Shown here: piece after piece, positions 1 to 9,334 of the stretch | Layout of the letters: each line of letters starts with the position of its first letter | Numbering within the stretch: the stretch's first letter is position 1 | NCBI GenBank assembly: GCA_002690865.1 | Contig: NZGG01000037.1 | Coordinates: 1-64,000 of the forward strand | Direction: 5' to 3' | DNA from: Gammaproteobacteria bacterium | GTDB lineage: Bacteria; Pseudomonadota; Gammaproteobacteria; Pseudomonadales; Azotimanducaceae | DNA: 64,000 nt | Translations under genes and position numbers: made by a program | Notes under the pieces: model-generated | Databases searched by the model: none | Told to the model about the DNA's origin: nothing | The model's input: the letters and a program-made list of their open reading frames with translations, nothing else

Positions 1-1293
1 CATTATTAAAACGAGAACAATTGCTGGGATACCTAGGACGCCCGCTAAAATAAAAAAATCAAAATAGCCAGATTGATCCACTACAATTCCCGAAAACCCG
101 CTGACAAACTTACCAGGGAAGGTCATAATCGAACTGAATAAGGCATATTGAGTCGCTGTATAAGCTCGATTTGTTATACTTGATAGGTAAGCGACAAATG
201 CAGTAGCTGCAAACCCACCACTCAAATTGTCAGCGCTTATCACTACGGCCAAATACCTAATTTCAGGCTCTTGTAGAGATAAACCTGCAAAAAGCAAGTT
301 AGTCATCGACACCGAGATAGCACCGATTAATAATGGAACATAAATCCCATATTTCACGACGAGCAGGCCACAAAAAAACGATCCTGCGATAGTCATAAAA
401 AATCCAAATATTTTTACGACACTTGCTATTTCAGCAAGGCTATAGCCCATATCCAAGTAAAATGGGTTAGACATAACACCCATAGCGATATCACTCAATC
501 GGAAAACGGATATGAAAAGTAATATGAGCAATGCGAACTTGCCATTTCGGCTGAAAAAATCAACAAATGGACTGATAACTGCAGCTGCGAACCAACTAAA
601 AAAGCGGGGAGCGGCGATACTCGAAAGGATTTTTTTTTCAGAACTTAGATCGAAATTTGATTCTTCTCGTTTAGGTTCTGAAATGAGTGCAACCGTAAAC
701 ATACCTACAAGCAGGGAAATCGCCATGATTTGATAGGCAAAAACCCACCCAAAAAAATCTGCAAGATAAAGACAACCAGCTCCCGCAACGAGGAGGGCTA
801 TTCGATAGCCAAAAATATAACTTGCAGCCATAGCACCCTGATACTTATCGATAGCCGCTTCGATTCGATAAGCATCAATAGCTATATCCTGTGTGGCAGA
901 AGAAAAGGCTACAAATAAAGCGATTAAGGATAATAAAATAAGGTCAGCTGGCCCAACAAAAGAAATCAATAAAAGCCCACCGCTAATGCTAAATTGAGCT
1001 AGCAGCATCCAACTTCTCCTCTGACCCAGTCGCCGAGTCATATAGAGAATTGGTATTCTATCAACAACTGGGGCCCAAAGAACTTTTACTGAATACGTTA
1101 TCCCTACCCAAGCAAAAAACCCTATGGCACTCCGAGAGACCTCCGCATCTCGAAGCCATGCAGTTAATGTAGAAAAAACTAGGAGATATGGCAACCCAGC
1201 TGAGAAACCCAGAAATGCCATTGCTATGACCCGCCGATCACCATATATAGAAAACGCTTCCTTCCAAGTGAAACTTGACTTCAATCCCGTCAC
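1..1293 (-). CDS. ampG: AmpG-family muropeptide MFS permease (partial, C-terminus beyond window)
   Basis: Absent from the ORF track because no stop lies inside the window. Reverse-strand reading gives LKSSFTWKEAFSIYGDRRVIAMAFLGFSAGLPYLLVFSTLTAWLRDAEVSRSAIGFFAWVGITYSVKVLWAPVVDR, AmpG-like. Start (GTG ~1293 or a nearby TTG) is uncertain. Confidence 0.88.
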   Translation of the reverse strand, partial: MTGLKSSFTWKEAFSIYGDRRVIAMAFLGFSAGLPYLLVFSTLTAWLRDAEVSRSAIGFFAWVGITYSVKVLWAPVVDRIPILYMTRRLGQRRSWMLLAQFSISGGLLLISFVGPADLILLSLIALFVAFSSATQDIAIDAYRIEAAIDKYQGAMAASYIFGYRIALLVAGAGCLYLADFFGWVFAYQIMAISLLVGMFTVALISEPKREESNFDLSSEKKILSSIAAPRFFSWFAAAVISPFVDFFSRNGKFALLILLFISVFRLSDIAMGVMSNPFYLDMGYSLAEIASVVKIFGFFMTIAGSFFCGLLVVKYGIYVPLLIGAISVSMTNLLFAGLSLQEPEIRYLAVVISADNLSGGFAATAFVAYLSSITNRAYTATQYALFSSIMTFPGKFVSGFSGIVVDQSGYFDFFILAGVLGIPAIVLVLIM

Positions 1294-1301
1294 GAGGATT
1301 G

Positions 1302-1784
1302 CTAGTCCCTAAAGTTCTTAAATTGTAAAGGAGTATTTATATTAGCTTCCTTGAGTAGAACAATGACCTTCTGTAAATCATCTCGTTTTTTCCCCGAGAC
1401 CCGGACTTGGTCACCTTGAACAGCAATCTGCACTTTCAATTTTTCATTTTTGATCATCTTAACTATCCGTCGTGCCAAATCAGCATCAATACCTTCATGT
1501 ATCTCTATATTCTGGAAAAACCTTTTCCCGCTATGTTCTTTATCCTTCAAATTCATTACCTGAGGATCTATCTGACGTTTGGCGAGTTTGGTGCGAAGAA
1601 TATCTAACATTTGATCAATTTGGATTTCAGCATCAGCTGATAGCCGAATGTGGTCATCTCTATAATAGAAAGTAGCTTCAACACCTCGAAAATCAAAACG
1701 AGAGTCTACCTCTCTATTACATTGGTCTACGGCATTCATTATTTCCTGAGTATCAACTTCCGATACTATATCAAATGAAGGCAT
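1302..1784 (-). CDS. yajQ: YajQ family nucleotide-binding protein
   Basis: MPSFDIVSEVD...NREVDSRFDFRG is characteristic of YajQ. Confidence 0.95.
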   Translation of the reverse strand: MPSFDIVSEVDTQEIMNAVDQCNREVDSRFDFRGVEATFYYRDDHIRLSADAEIQIDQMLDILRTKLAKRQIDPQVMNLKDKEHSGKRFFQNIEIHEGIDADLARRIVKMIKNEKLKVQIAVQGDQVRVSGKKRDDLQKVIVLLKEANINTPLQFKNFRD

Positions 1785-2072
1785 AAATTCTCCTTAGCTG
1801 AAAGCCAAATGTTTAATTACTTGCAATCTCATTAGAGCTCATGGCTTTTCCCGATACAATCCATCACAAGCAGAAGACTAGATATTGCTTAATATAACAA
1901 GGTAAAAGGTGAAACGGCTACTAGCCTAAGGTAAATAGCTTGTATTTAGTTTCCAACAAATATGGGGAAAAGTGAGCTTAGGCAATGTATATTTGCAATA
2001 AGCAAATCAAAGAGTTGAGCCGTATTGAACGATAACGGTCTACAAAGTAATTGGAATTTATAAAGGACAAAG

Positions 2073-2648
2073 ATGGGTAATCGGCTTTCAAAAATATATA
2101 CAAAAACTGGAGACTTAGGAGATACAGGGCTAGGTGATGGATCACGTGTTCCTAAGATAGACCCTAGAGTGGAGGCCATGGGAACAGTAGATGAACTTAA
2201 TAGTGTGGTTGGCCTTTTAGTCGAAGAGCTATTGGGTATCGAAAACAGCGAATTAGGTTCTGTTGTCAAATTTCTTCGATACTCACAACATCGTATTTTT
2301 GATCTAGGAGGAGAACTCTCTATACCGGGTTACGAGATCATCAGTGAATTTCATGTTAATCAGATAGAGCAAGACTTAGACCGACTCAATAATAAATTAG
2401 AGCCGCTCAAAAATTTTATCCTTCCTGGAGGATCTCGCCTAATTGCTACGGCACACCTTGCAAGAGCAACCTGCCGCCGCGCAGAACGTACTGTCATAGC
2501 AATACCAGATAGGGCGTCTGCCCAAGAAAAGGCTATAAACTCAAACGCAATTTGCTATCTAAATCGTCTCTCCGACTATCTCTTTGTCGTAGCACGTACT
2601 TGCGCCCGAGTCACAGGGGTCATGGAAGTTCTATGGGAAAAAGGTTAA
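2073..2648 (+). CDS. PduO-type cob(I)alamin adenosyltransferase
   Basis: IYTKTGDLGDTGLGDGSRVPK... and ARATCRRAERTV...NRLSDYLFVVAR motifs. Confidence 0.93.
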   Translation: MGNRLSKIYTKTGDLGDTGLGDGSRVPKIDPRVEAMGTVDELNSVVGLLVEELLGIENSELGSVVKFLRYSQHRIFDLGGELSIPGYEIISEFHVNQIEQDLDRLNNKLEPLKNFILPGGSRLIATAHLARATCRRAERTVIAIPDRASAQEKAINSNAICYLNRLSDYLFVVARTCARVTGVMEVLWEKG

Positions 2649-2678
2649 TAATTTTTTTCATTTGTATTATCCCTACTT

Positions 2679-3530
2679 TCACAGAGAGATAATTCGACAT
2701 AATTCGTTTATACCTTGAAGCATCCGCATACTCGGTCGAGAAATCAATGCGGCATCAATAAACCTAATTTTAGCATGGTAGCCATCTAACTTTGTCCATT
2801 CCTCAACCCAAGGTGATTCTCTGCCTGAATTCCCATTAGATATTATAATAATATCAGGATTGGCTACTAAGATACTCTCTTTCGATACAATTGGTACCGG
2901 AACTTCAGATCCTCCAAATATATTACTTCCTCCGCAAGCAGATATTGCTTGTCCAATCAGATGGGTGTCATTCACGGTATACAATTGCTGATCTGATATT
3001 TGAAAAAAAACGTTTTTCTTCAGATCAGCTTTACTTTCACTTATAGAATGCAAGGTACTTAAGAATTTTTTCTCCAACAACAAACCTTGCTCTCTCTCCC
3101 CTACCAAGAGGCCTAATTGCTTAGCGGAACTCCCAATACCCTCTAGATCAGAGGTATGATTAACAAAAACAGGTATACCAAGTTCACGAAGCTTACCAAT
3201 AATGTTATTAACTCCACCAGTATGCCAAGCCACGACAATATCAGGATCAAGAAACAATATAGATTCCAAATTAATTACAAAGGCATCTCCGAGCACGGGA
3301 ATAGATCTAGCTGCATTTGGATAATCGGAGAAACGTACGGTACCAACAATTTTGTTTCCAACACCGATACTAAATAAAAGTTCGGTCAAATGCGGGGCCA
3401 AAGATACTATCTTCTCAGGCGGGACATCCAACTCGATTTTAACTCCAGTATCATCGACTACCGTGATTTGCGCTTGGACTTGATTGATTAGGCAGAAAAG
3501 CAAGCAGATTGGGAGAATTCTCGCCACCAA
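2679..3530 (-). CDS. BtuF-like cobalamin ABC-transporter substrate-binding protein
   Basis: Signal peptide plus IVSLAPHLTELLFSIGVGNKIVGTVRFSDYP...DPDIVVAWHTG; helical-backbone metal/cobalamin receptor. Confidence 0.82.
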   Translation of the reverse strand: MVARILPICLLFCLINQVQAQITVVDDTGVKIELDVPPEKIVSLAPHLTELLFSIGVGNKIVGTVRFSDYPNAARSIPVLGDAFVINLESILFLDPDIVVAWHTGGVNNIIGKLRELGIPVFVNHTSDLEGIGSSAKQLGLLVGEREQGLLLEKKFLSTLHSISESKADLKKNVFFQISDQQLYTVNDTHLIGQAISACGGSNIFGGSEVPVPIVSKESILVANPDIIIISNGNSGRESPWVEEWTKLDGYHAKIRFIDAALISRPSMRMLQGINELCRIISL

Positions 3531-3531
3531 C

Positions 3532-4266
3532 TCACCATCCCCAAATAGTTAAAATTGCAGCAAATGCCACCCAACCCCAAACTGTTTTTTCAAGCAACCA
3601 ATGCAGTAGAGGAACTTCTGATTCTTCTTTATCCTCTTCTTTTAAAAGAATCGCGGCTCTTGCAACGCTGTTCAAAAACTCCGCGTTAGAAATTTCGATA
3701 TCAATAAACGAATCAACCCAAACACTAAAACCGCTGCGAAATTCACCGAGTAACGCAAAAATAAAACCCGTCAGACGGATCGGAATCCACTCCATCCAGT
3801 AGAGTATTCGTTCGACACCAAAGCTTTCTATTCGACCATTTTCGCAGTATCCCAAATAGCGTTCGCTCAAGAAATAGAAAAATACTCCGATAGGGCCAAG
3901 CACTAGAAACCAAAATAGAGAAGGAAAGATACTTTGGAAAAAAAGGTAGGGCAGTTGATTAGTAACTGCATCATTCTGTTCTCCCCTGTATCCATCCAAA
4001 TCTAGGACATCGACAGAAAGGAGGAGTACAAAAATACAAAGAAGAAGGTATAAAAAACCAAACAACCAATCTCCGATAACCCAGCAAACTAAACACAGAA
4101 AGGTCGTCGGTACCACTACAGCAAACACAAACCTCAAACTGCTTGAGGTTACTATACCCAGCATAGTCGCGAACCACCCGTCTAAAGGCAATACGTTGTA
4201 AGCTAGGTTGCCCCCAAACCAATTTCGATGAACGAGCACAATCGCAAGTATGAGAAGAAAGTTCAT
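3532..4266 (-). CDS. ampE: AmpE-like regulatory membrane protein
   Basis: ERILYWMEWIPIRLTGFIFALLGEF resembles the AmpE WVPVRLAGVVYALIG segment; adjacent to ampD. Confidence 0.85.
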   Translation of the reverse strand: MNFLLILAIVLVHRNWFGGNLAYNVLPLDGWFATMLGIVTSSSLRFVFAVVVPTTFLCLVCWVIGDWLFGFLYLLLCIFVLLLSVDVLDLDGYRGEQNDAVTNQLPYLFFQSIFPSLFWFLVLGPIGVFFYFLSERYLGYCENGRIESFGVERILYWMEWIPIRLTGFIFALLGEFRSGFSVWVDSFIDIEISNAEFLNSVARAAILLKEEDKEESEVPLLHWLLEKTVWGWVAFAAILTIWGW

Positions 4267-4342
4267 AAGCTAAACCAGATTATGAGAAGATTTAGTTTAC
4301 CCTCTGACGAGTCAAAGAGGCAGACCTCTTAACTCAAATTCA

Positions 4343-4951
4343 TTAAATCAGTGCTCGAAAGTGAGGCCAAAGAAAAGAATCGCCTGGATCTGTCTTCCGT
4401 TCAGGCGCTACATCACTGTGCCCCACGATATTACAAATACTATAGGCTTGCTGAAGAAGCCGACAAATATGTGCCAAGACTTTATACTGACAGCTAGTAT
4501 AGGGCACGTGATCAGTGCCCTCTAATTCGATTCCTATGGAGAAATCGTTACAATTAGCTTGACCATGATACGAGGACTTTCCAGCGTGCCATGCACGATC
4601 AAGAAAGGATACATATTGTTCGACCTCCCCTTCACGATAAATTACTAAATGACTAGACACTTTTAAGCCGTCCAGGCTGCTAAAATCTGGGTGTTGTTTA
4701 CAATCTAGTGAGTTGCAGAACAACTGCTTTATATAGGGTCCTCCAAATTCACCGTCTGGCAAACTAATCCCATGTAGGACAATAAGACTAATTTCTTCTA
4801 CAGGTCTACTGTCCTTATTCTCTGAAGGAACTTGCGCAGCACCAACTAACATTCCATTCTCTATTCTCAAAACAACTCCGAGTTTTGCCGAATGCAATAA
4901 TAGAGCACAGAGAGTATCGCTACCACTGTATACTTCGTATAAATGATCCAA
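4343..4951 (-). CDS. ampD: 1,6-anhydro-N-acetylmuramyl-L-alanine amidase AmpD
   Basis: ISLPDGEFGGPYI...CNDFSIGIELEGTD...VGHSDVAPERKTDPGDSFLWPHF. Probable true start is internal (MLVGAAQ, ~4849). Confidence 0.95.
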   Translation of the reverse strand: MDHLYEVYSGSDTLCALLLHSAKLGVVLRIENGMLVGAAQVPSENKDSRPVEEISLIVLHGISLPDGEFGGPYIKQLFCNSLDCKQHPDFSSLDGLKVSSHLVIYREGEVEQYVSFLDRAWHAGKSSYHGQANCNDFSIGIELEGTDHVPYTSCQYKVLAHICRLLQQAYSICNIVGHSDVAPERKTDPGDSFLWPHFRALI

Positions 4952-5473
4952 CAGCTATTCATGATGAATACAAAAAAAACTGGCTCAGTAATGATATTTT
5001 TTTCCTGCGTCTTAAGTATGGTAGTTCTAACCTTATTTTTTAGCGAGCCCGAGAAAAATAAATACAATCCTAATCGTGACCCACAAAGTCGCGTTTCTGG
5101 AAATACAGTAGAAATCAGACTCGATCGAAATCGTTCTGGACATTATATGGTGGGTGGAACCATCAATGACTATCCGGTTACATTTTTGCTAGATACGGGC
5201 GCGACCGATGTAGTGGTACCTGCATCGATTGCAGATAAAATGCACCTAAAACCCGGTCGCTCAGGGAAAGCAATGACCGCAAACGGGCCAATAACCGTTT
5301 ATGAGACCAATATCGACCAACTAAGCATTGGAGCAATGAATATGTATAATATTCGTGCAAGCATCAACCCATCCATGCCATCATCAGATGTATTACTTGG
5401 AATGAGCGCCCTAGGGCGTTTAGAGTTTATTCAAGAAGATGACTCTTTGACTCTAAAACAGAAATCATTTTGA
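4943..5473 (+). CDS. Membrane-anchored retropepsin-like aspartic protease
   Basis: N-terminal TM segment, then FLLDTGATDVVVPASIA and SSDVLLGMSALGRLEF. Confidence 0.88.
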   Translation: MIQQLFMMNTKKTGSVMIFFSCVLSMVVLTLFFSEPEKNKYNPNRDPQSRVSGNTVEIRLDRNRSGHYMVGGTINDYPVTFLLDTGATDVVVPASIADKMHLKPGRSGKAMTANGPITVYETNIDQLSIGAMNMYNIRASINPSMPSSDVLLGMSALGRLEFIQEDDSLTLKQKSF

Positions 5474-5482
5474 CTATTTAAT

Positions 5483-6313
5483 ATGAATTACTATAAAAAT
5501 ATTGATGCAACCGTGGAAGCAGCGATAGCTGAAGATGTCGGTACAGGTGATCTTACTGCTTATTTAATAAATAAAGACTCTATTAGTTCAGCCCAGGTCA
5601 TTACTCGAGAGGAAGCTGTGATTTGCGGACGACCTTGGGTAGACAAAGTTTTTGAACTCATCGACATTGACATAAGGATTGACTGGCTTATAGATGAGGG
5701 GCAGGTAGTTAACGCAGGAGATATAATTTTTGAAATTGAAGGCTGCACACAAAAATTACTTACTGCAGAAAGGACGGCTCTGAATTTTTTGCAGACGCTC
5801 TCAGCCACTGCAACAAAAACTAACAAATTTTGTAATCTCATAGCTCACACTAATGCGAAATTATTGGATACTCGAAAGACTATTCCTGGCTTGCGTCTCG
5901 CGCAAAAGTATGCCGTAAAAAAAGGCGGAGGATATAACCATCGGGCTGGTCTCTATGATGCCTTTCTTATCAAAGAAAACCATATTACTGCCAGCGGATC
6001 GATAGCAGAAGCCGCTCGACTTGCCCGAAAAACGTCTCCCAATTCCCGACTAGAGATTGAAGTAGAAGACCTAGATCAGCTCAGTTTGGCTATGAAATGT
6101 AATCCGGACTGGGTTATGCTTGATAACTTCAGCATAGAAGATATTCGGATTGCAGTGAAGCACACTAATAAAGCTATCAAGCTTGAAGCGTCCGGAGGCA
6201 TCGAAACAAACGAACATTTAATTAGAATTGCTGAAACAGAAGTTGACTACATTTCTATGGGTGCGCTAACAAAACACTGTCAAGCAGTTGATTTTTCAAT
6301 GTTATTCAATTGA
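5483..6313 (+). CDS. nadC: Nicotinate-nucleotide pyrophosphorylase (carboxylating)
   Basis: AEDVGTGDLTA...LLDTRKTIPGLRLAQKYAVKKGGGYNHRAGLYDAFLIKENH. Confidence 0.97.
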   Translation: MNYYKNIDATVEAAIAEDVGTGDLTAYLINKDSISSAQVITREEAVICGRPWVDKVFELIDIDIRIDWLIDEGQVVNAGDIIFEIEGCTQKLLTAERTALNFLQTLSATATKTNKFCNLIAHTNAKLLDTRKTIPGLRLAQKYAVKKGGGYNHRAGLYDAFLIKENHITASGSIAEAARLARKTSPNSRLEIEVEDLDQLSLAMKCNPDWVMLDNFSIEDIRIAVKHTNKAIKLEASGGIETNEHLIRIAETEVDYISMGALTKHCQAVDFSMLFN

Positions 6314-6663
6314 GAGAGTACATTACTATGGATTACGAGCAATCTAGAGAAAGACACAATAATATGCGGATCACTGATAAGGGCGCTCCGAGACTAAAAG
6401 AGGTCGAGGATGTATCACAACAAATATCAAATCATTGGCTTATAAGATGGGGAACTAACATCGGTATTGGCCTTGTCATAGGGGGATATCTCCTTTTACT
6501 GGGGTTTGGTTTGGGCCATTACCTATTGGACGACAAAGAACCAATGTTTGGACAATTTGCGCTGATTGCTATTCTGTTAGGGGGTATAATAACCCTAGGA
6601 TTAGTTGTTTTTGAACGTTTGAGCATTTACAAGAAAGACCCCTATCGGGAGATACAAAAATGA
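6310..6663 (+). CDS. Small two-TM membrane protein, function unknown
   Basis: Two hydrophobic helices; start overlaps nadC and end overlaps the YbjQ-like ORF. Confidence 0.65.
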   Translation: MREYITMDYEQSRERHNNMRITDKGAPRLKEVEDVSQQISNHWLIRWGTNIGIGLVIGGYLLLLGFGLGHYLLDDKEPMFGQFALIAILLGGIITLGLVVFERLSIYKKDPYREIQK

Positions 6664-6986
6664 TGGTAACTACTTCAGAAAGTATTCATGGCAAAGAGAT
6701 AATAAAGTCGATTGGACTTGTGCGTGGAAACACAATAAGAGCTCGAAACATTGGAAGAGATATTATAGCAGCCCTTCGAACCCTGATAGGAGGAGAGATC
6801 ACAGAATATACGAAGCTCATGGCCGAAGCCCGAGAACAGGCGCTCGACCGAATGGAAAGTGAAGCGATCAGCTTGGGTGCAAATGCGATCGTAGGAGTTC
6901 GCTTTAGCACCTCAGTAGTGCTAGGAGGCTCCGCTGAGTTACTAGCATATGGAACCGGCGTCGTGGTCAAAGATACAGAGGTATAA
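6660..6986 (+). CDS. YbjQ/UPF0145 family protein
   Basis: GLVRGNTIRARNIGRDI...LGANAIVGVRFSTS is YbjQ-like. Confidence 0.9.
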   Translation: MMVTTSESIHGKEIIKSIGLVRGNTIRARNIGRDIIAALRTLIGGEITEYTKLMAEAREQALDRMESEAISLGANAIVGVRFSTSVVLGGSAELLAYGTGVVVKDTEV

Positions 6987-7154
6987 ACCATCAAGTCACT
7001 GCGACCTGTGACCTTACAAAACAGGTTTGCCAATAATGATATTTAGGCAGCTAGACAGAATCGATATATGCGGCATAGAGCCGAATGTCCTCTGACCTCA
7101 CATCTTCAAAATTAATACGCACAAGTATGGGAACGTCTATGGCCTCAACCGTAT

Positions 7155-7402
7155 GATGCTTACGTCAGGTAATTCGTAAGTTCAATGATGCTTTAGGCGA
7201 TGGCGTTTTTGATGTGGATGGTGAGGGTATGATCCAGAAATACCGTGAGTTCTGTGCAGCGAGGGAAGAGACTGACCGCTATTGCCTGGCGACGGATGAT
7301 TTTTTATCACACTGATGCGTGATCGATATGAGCTTGATTTCGAGCCCGTGGCAACCGAAGTGTGTCACTCCAGGGGCGTTATTAAGGCACGGTAAGGTAT
7401 TA
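7155..7402 (+). pseudogene. Unidentified coding-like remnant(s) beside tRNA-Thr
   Basis: Open frame CLRQVIRKFNDALGDGVFDVDGEGMIQKYREFCAAREETDRYCLATDDFLSH* followed by overlapping MRDRYELDFEPVATEVCHSRGVIKAR*; no family recognised. Confidence 0.35.
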
Positions 7403-7557
7403 GGTACCCGGCTATAGGACTTAGTAAGTACCGCGTTCATCGTGAACAGAAGATACGTTTTTTTCTTGGGTTGAGCAGGGGTTGAATTACCCCCAAGGAA
7501 AGAGGGTTTTTTTAGCAATAGTGATGGATAAAAAAGCTAACAATATCAATAAGAAAA

Positions 7558-7633
7558 TGGTGCCGGAAAGTGGACTCGAACCACCGACCAATAACTTACG
7601 AAGCTACTGCTCTACCAACTGAGCTATTCCGGC
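7558..7633 (-). tRNA. tRNA-Thr(CGT)
   Basis: Cloverleaf read by eye: GCCGGAA acceptor, GCTC..GAGC D-arm, loop TTCGTAA (anticodon CGT), GGTGG TTCGAGT CCACT T-arm, encoded CCA. Confidence 0.95.
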
Positions 7634-7709
7634 CCGGATAAGAAGATATTCCTCGATTTAAAGAGGCCAAATAAAAATATAGTTGTAATGAATACAAAAT
7701 ACTACTTTG

Positions 7710-8189
7710 TTATTCATCGGGGGTAATTTCCAATACTGATTCCTGGGCCTTTAATTCGTTATTTACGGGGTCAGCAGAGTTCCTTATTGTTTTCGAGGTT
7801 TCAGCCAAACCCCAATACTCCGGTCTTGAAATTGTAACGAAAGAGTTGTCGCCTTGAATGCCAACAACGCCAGTAACCGAGTTTGCCACTTCCTGATAAG
7901 CAGACCCTCCACCAGGAGCCAAACTAGATTCAGAATTGAGTACCGCAATCCAGCCAGCAGAATCTTTAGGTATGGTGCTAGTCAAACCCAGGGCTATTTG
8001 AGCATCACCTTTCACAAACGTTATTCGAGCCAATCTCAAGGCCTCTTCATAACTTGTATTTACCTTTGTCATATTTGCTTCTTTGACATAGTTCTGATAG
8101 GCCGGTAATGCAACAATAATAAGCACAGCGGTAAGTGTCACAGCAAGCATTCCCTCGATCAAGCCAAAGCCCTTTTGCATCCCTTCCAT
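7710..8189 (-). CDS. Type IV pilin-like protein
   Basis: Class III signal peptide KGFGLIEGMLAVTLTAVLIIVALPAYQNYV; next to pilD; no cysteine in the protein. Confidence 0.8.
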   Translation of the reverse strand: MEGMQKGFGLIEGMLAVTLTAVLIIVALPAYQNYVKEANMTKVNTSYEEALRLARITFVKGDAQIALGLTSTIPKDSAGWIAVLNSESSLAPGGGSAYQEVANSVTGVVGIQGDNSFVTISRPEYWGLAETSKTIRNSADPVNNELKAQESVLEITPDE

Positions 8190-8418
8190 AATACGAACTC
8201 CAATCGCTGGTTTATATCTGTTGGGAAAACTACCTCAATTTGATATGCAAAGCCACATTTTCAGTATTCGGCAGCACTTGTTAGATTAAAACCAAGCTAT
8301 TTACCAAAAATCTTGTCGTTTCCCGCAACATATATTCATTAATCATTCAATAAAATATCGATCATATTGATCACTTTTTAGTTCTAGATAGTAGATAATT
8401 CAGAATTCCAATTGACGT

Positions 8419-8438
8419 GTTCTTGCAGCTGCAAGAAC
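8419..8438. repeat. Perfect 20-bp palindrome GTTCTTGCAGCTGCAAGAAC upstream of pilD
   Basis: Sequence equals its own reverse complement; ends about 20 bp before the pilD ATG. Confidence 0.9.
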
Positions 8439-8458
8439 TTTAAAAACTAAGAACTAGA

Positions 8459-9334
8459 ATGATTGAAGATCTTTCTCTATTTCACGCACAGCACCCCATA
8501 ATAGTTACATCCGCAGCATTGATATTAGGGTTATGTATCGGCAGTTTTCTAAATGTCGTTATTCTGCGTTTGCCACTGATCCTTAGAAGACAGTGGGTCG
8601 CAGAGGCCCATAGAATTCTCAACCTTGAGCTTTCTTCGGAAAATAATTATGTGACGCTCACTCGCCCATATTCGCATTGTCCGACTTGCAAACAAGGCAT
8701 TCTTCCGTGGCATAACATTCCCATCTTAAGTTATGTCATGCTAAATGGAAAATGCGCAAGCTGCGGAGTAAAAATATCTTCCCGCTATCCAGTAGTAGAA
8801 TTAATCACTAGTCTGCTAACTGCTTTTACTATTAATGCGTTTGGAATTACATATTCAGGATTATTTGGATGCTTATTTACGTGGGCGTTGATTACGTTAT
8901 CGTTTATTGATCACGATACAAACCTTCTTCCTGACGACATAACTTTACCCTCCCTTTGGTTAGGGTTGTTTGCAAACTTTTTTGAACTCTTTGTCGATTT
9001 TCGGAGCGCTTTTATTGGCGCTATTTTAGGCTATGTTTTTCTATGGTTCATTCACCACACATATAAGTTAGTGATGAGAAAAGAAGGTATAGGTTATGGC
9101 GATTTCAAGCTCCTAGCATTAATTGGCGCCTGGCTTGGATGGCAACCGCTTTTTCTGATAGTTTTCCTAGCTTCCATAGTTGGTCTAATTTTCACGATAT
9201 CGCGTGTCTTACTGAGTAGAAACCAAATCCGCTCGATTGCATTTGGGCCGTATTTAGCATCAGCCGGATGGGTTATGATGATTTGGGGAGACGTGATTAT
9301 GGATTGGTACTTAATGCTAATTGGACTACGATAA
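8459..9334 (+). CDS. pilD: Prepilin peptidase/N-methyltransferase
   Basis: CIGSFLNVVILRLP, CPTCKQGILPWHNIPILSY...CASCG, GYGDFKLLALIGAWLG. Confidence 0.96.
   Translation: MIEDLSLFHAQHPIIVTSAALILGLCIGSFLNVVILRLPLILRRQWVAEAHRILNLELSSENNYVTLTRPYSHCPTCKQGILPWHNIPILSYVMLNGKCASCGVKISSRYPVVELITSLLTAFTINAFGITYSGLFGCLFTWALITLSFIDHDTNLLPDDITLPSLWLGLFANFFELFVDFRSAFIGAILGYVFLWFIHHTYKLVMRKEGIGYGDFKLLALIGAWLGWQPLFLIVFLASIVGLIFTISRVLLSRNQIRSIAFGPYLASAGWVMMIWGDVIMDWYLMLIGLR

Noticed and set aside
1785-2072. Cobalamin riboswitch upstream of the adenosyltransferase gene
   Set aside because: No recognisable B12-box sequence or extended conserved leader seen.
3971-4222. 83-aa reverse-strand ORF
   Set aside because: Alternate frame inside ampE.
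3532-4266. Possibility that the AmpE-like ORF is CbiB/CobD linked to the nearby cobalamin genes
   Set aside because: Sequence matches AmpE (WIPIRLTGFIFALLG) and it adjoins ampD; no CbiB-type N-terminus.
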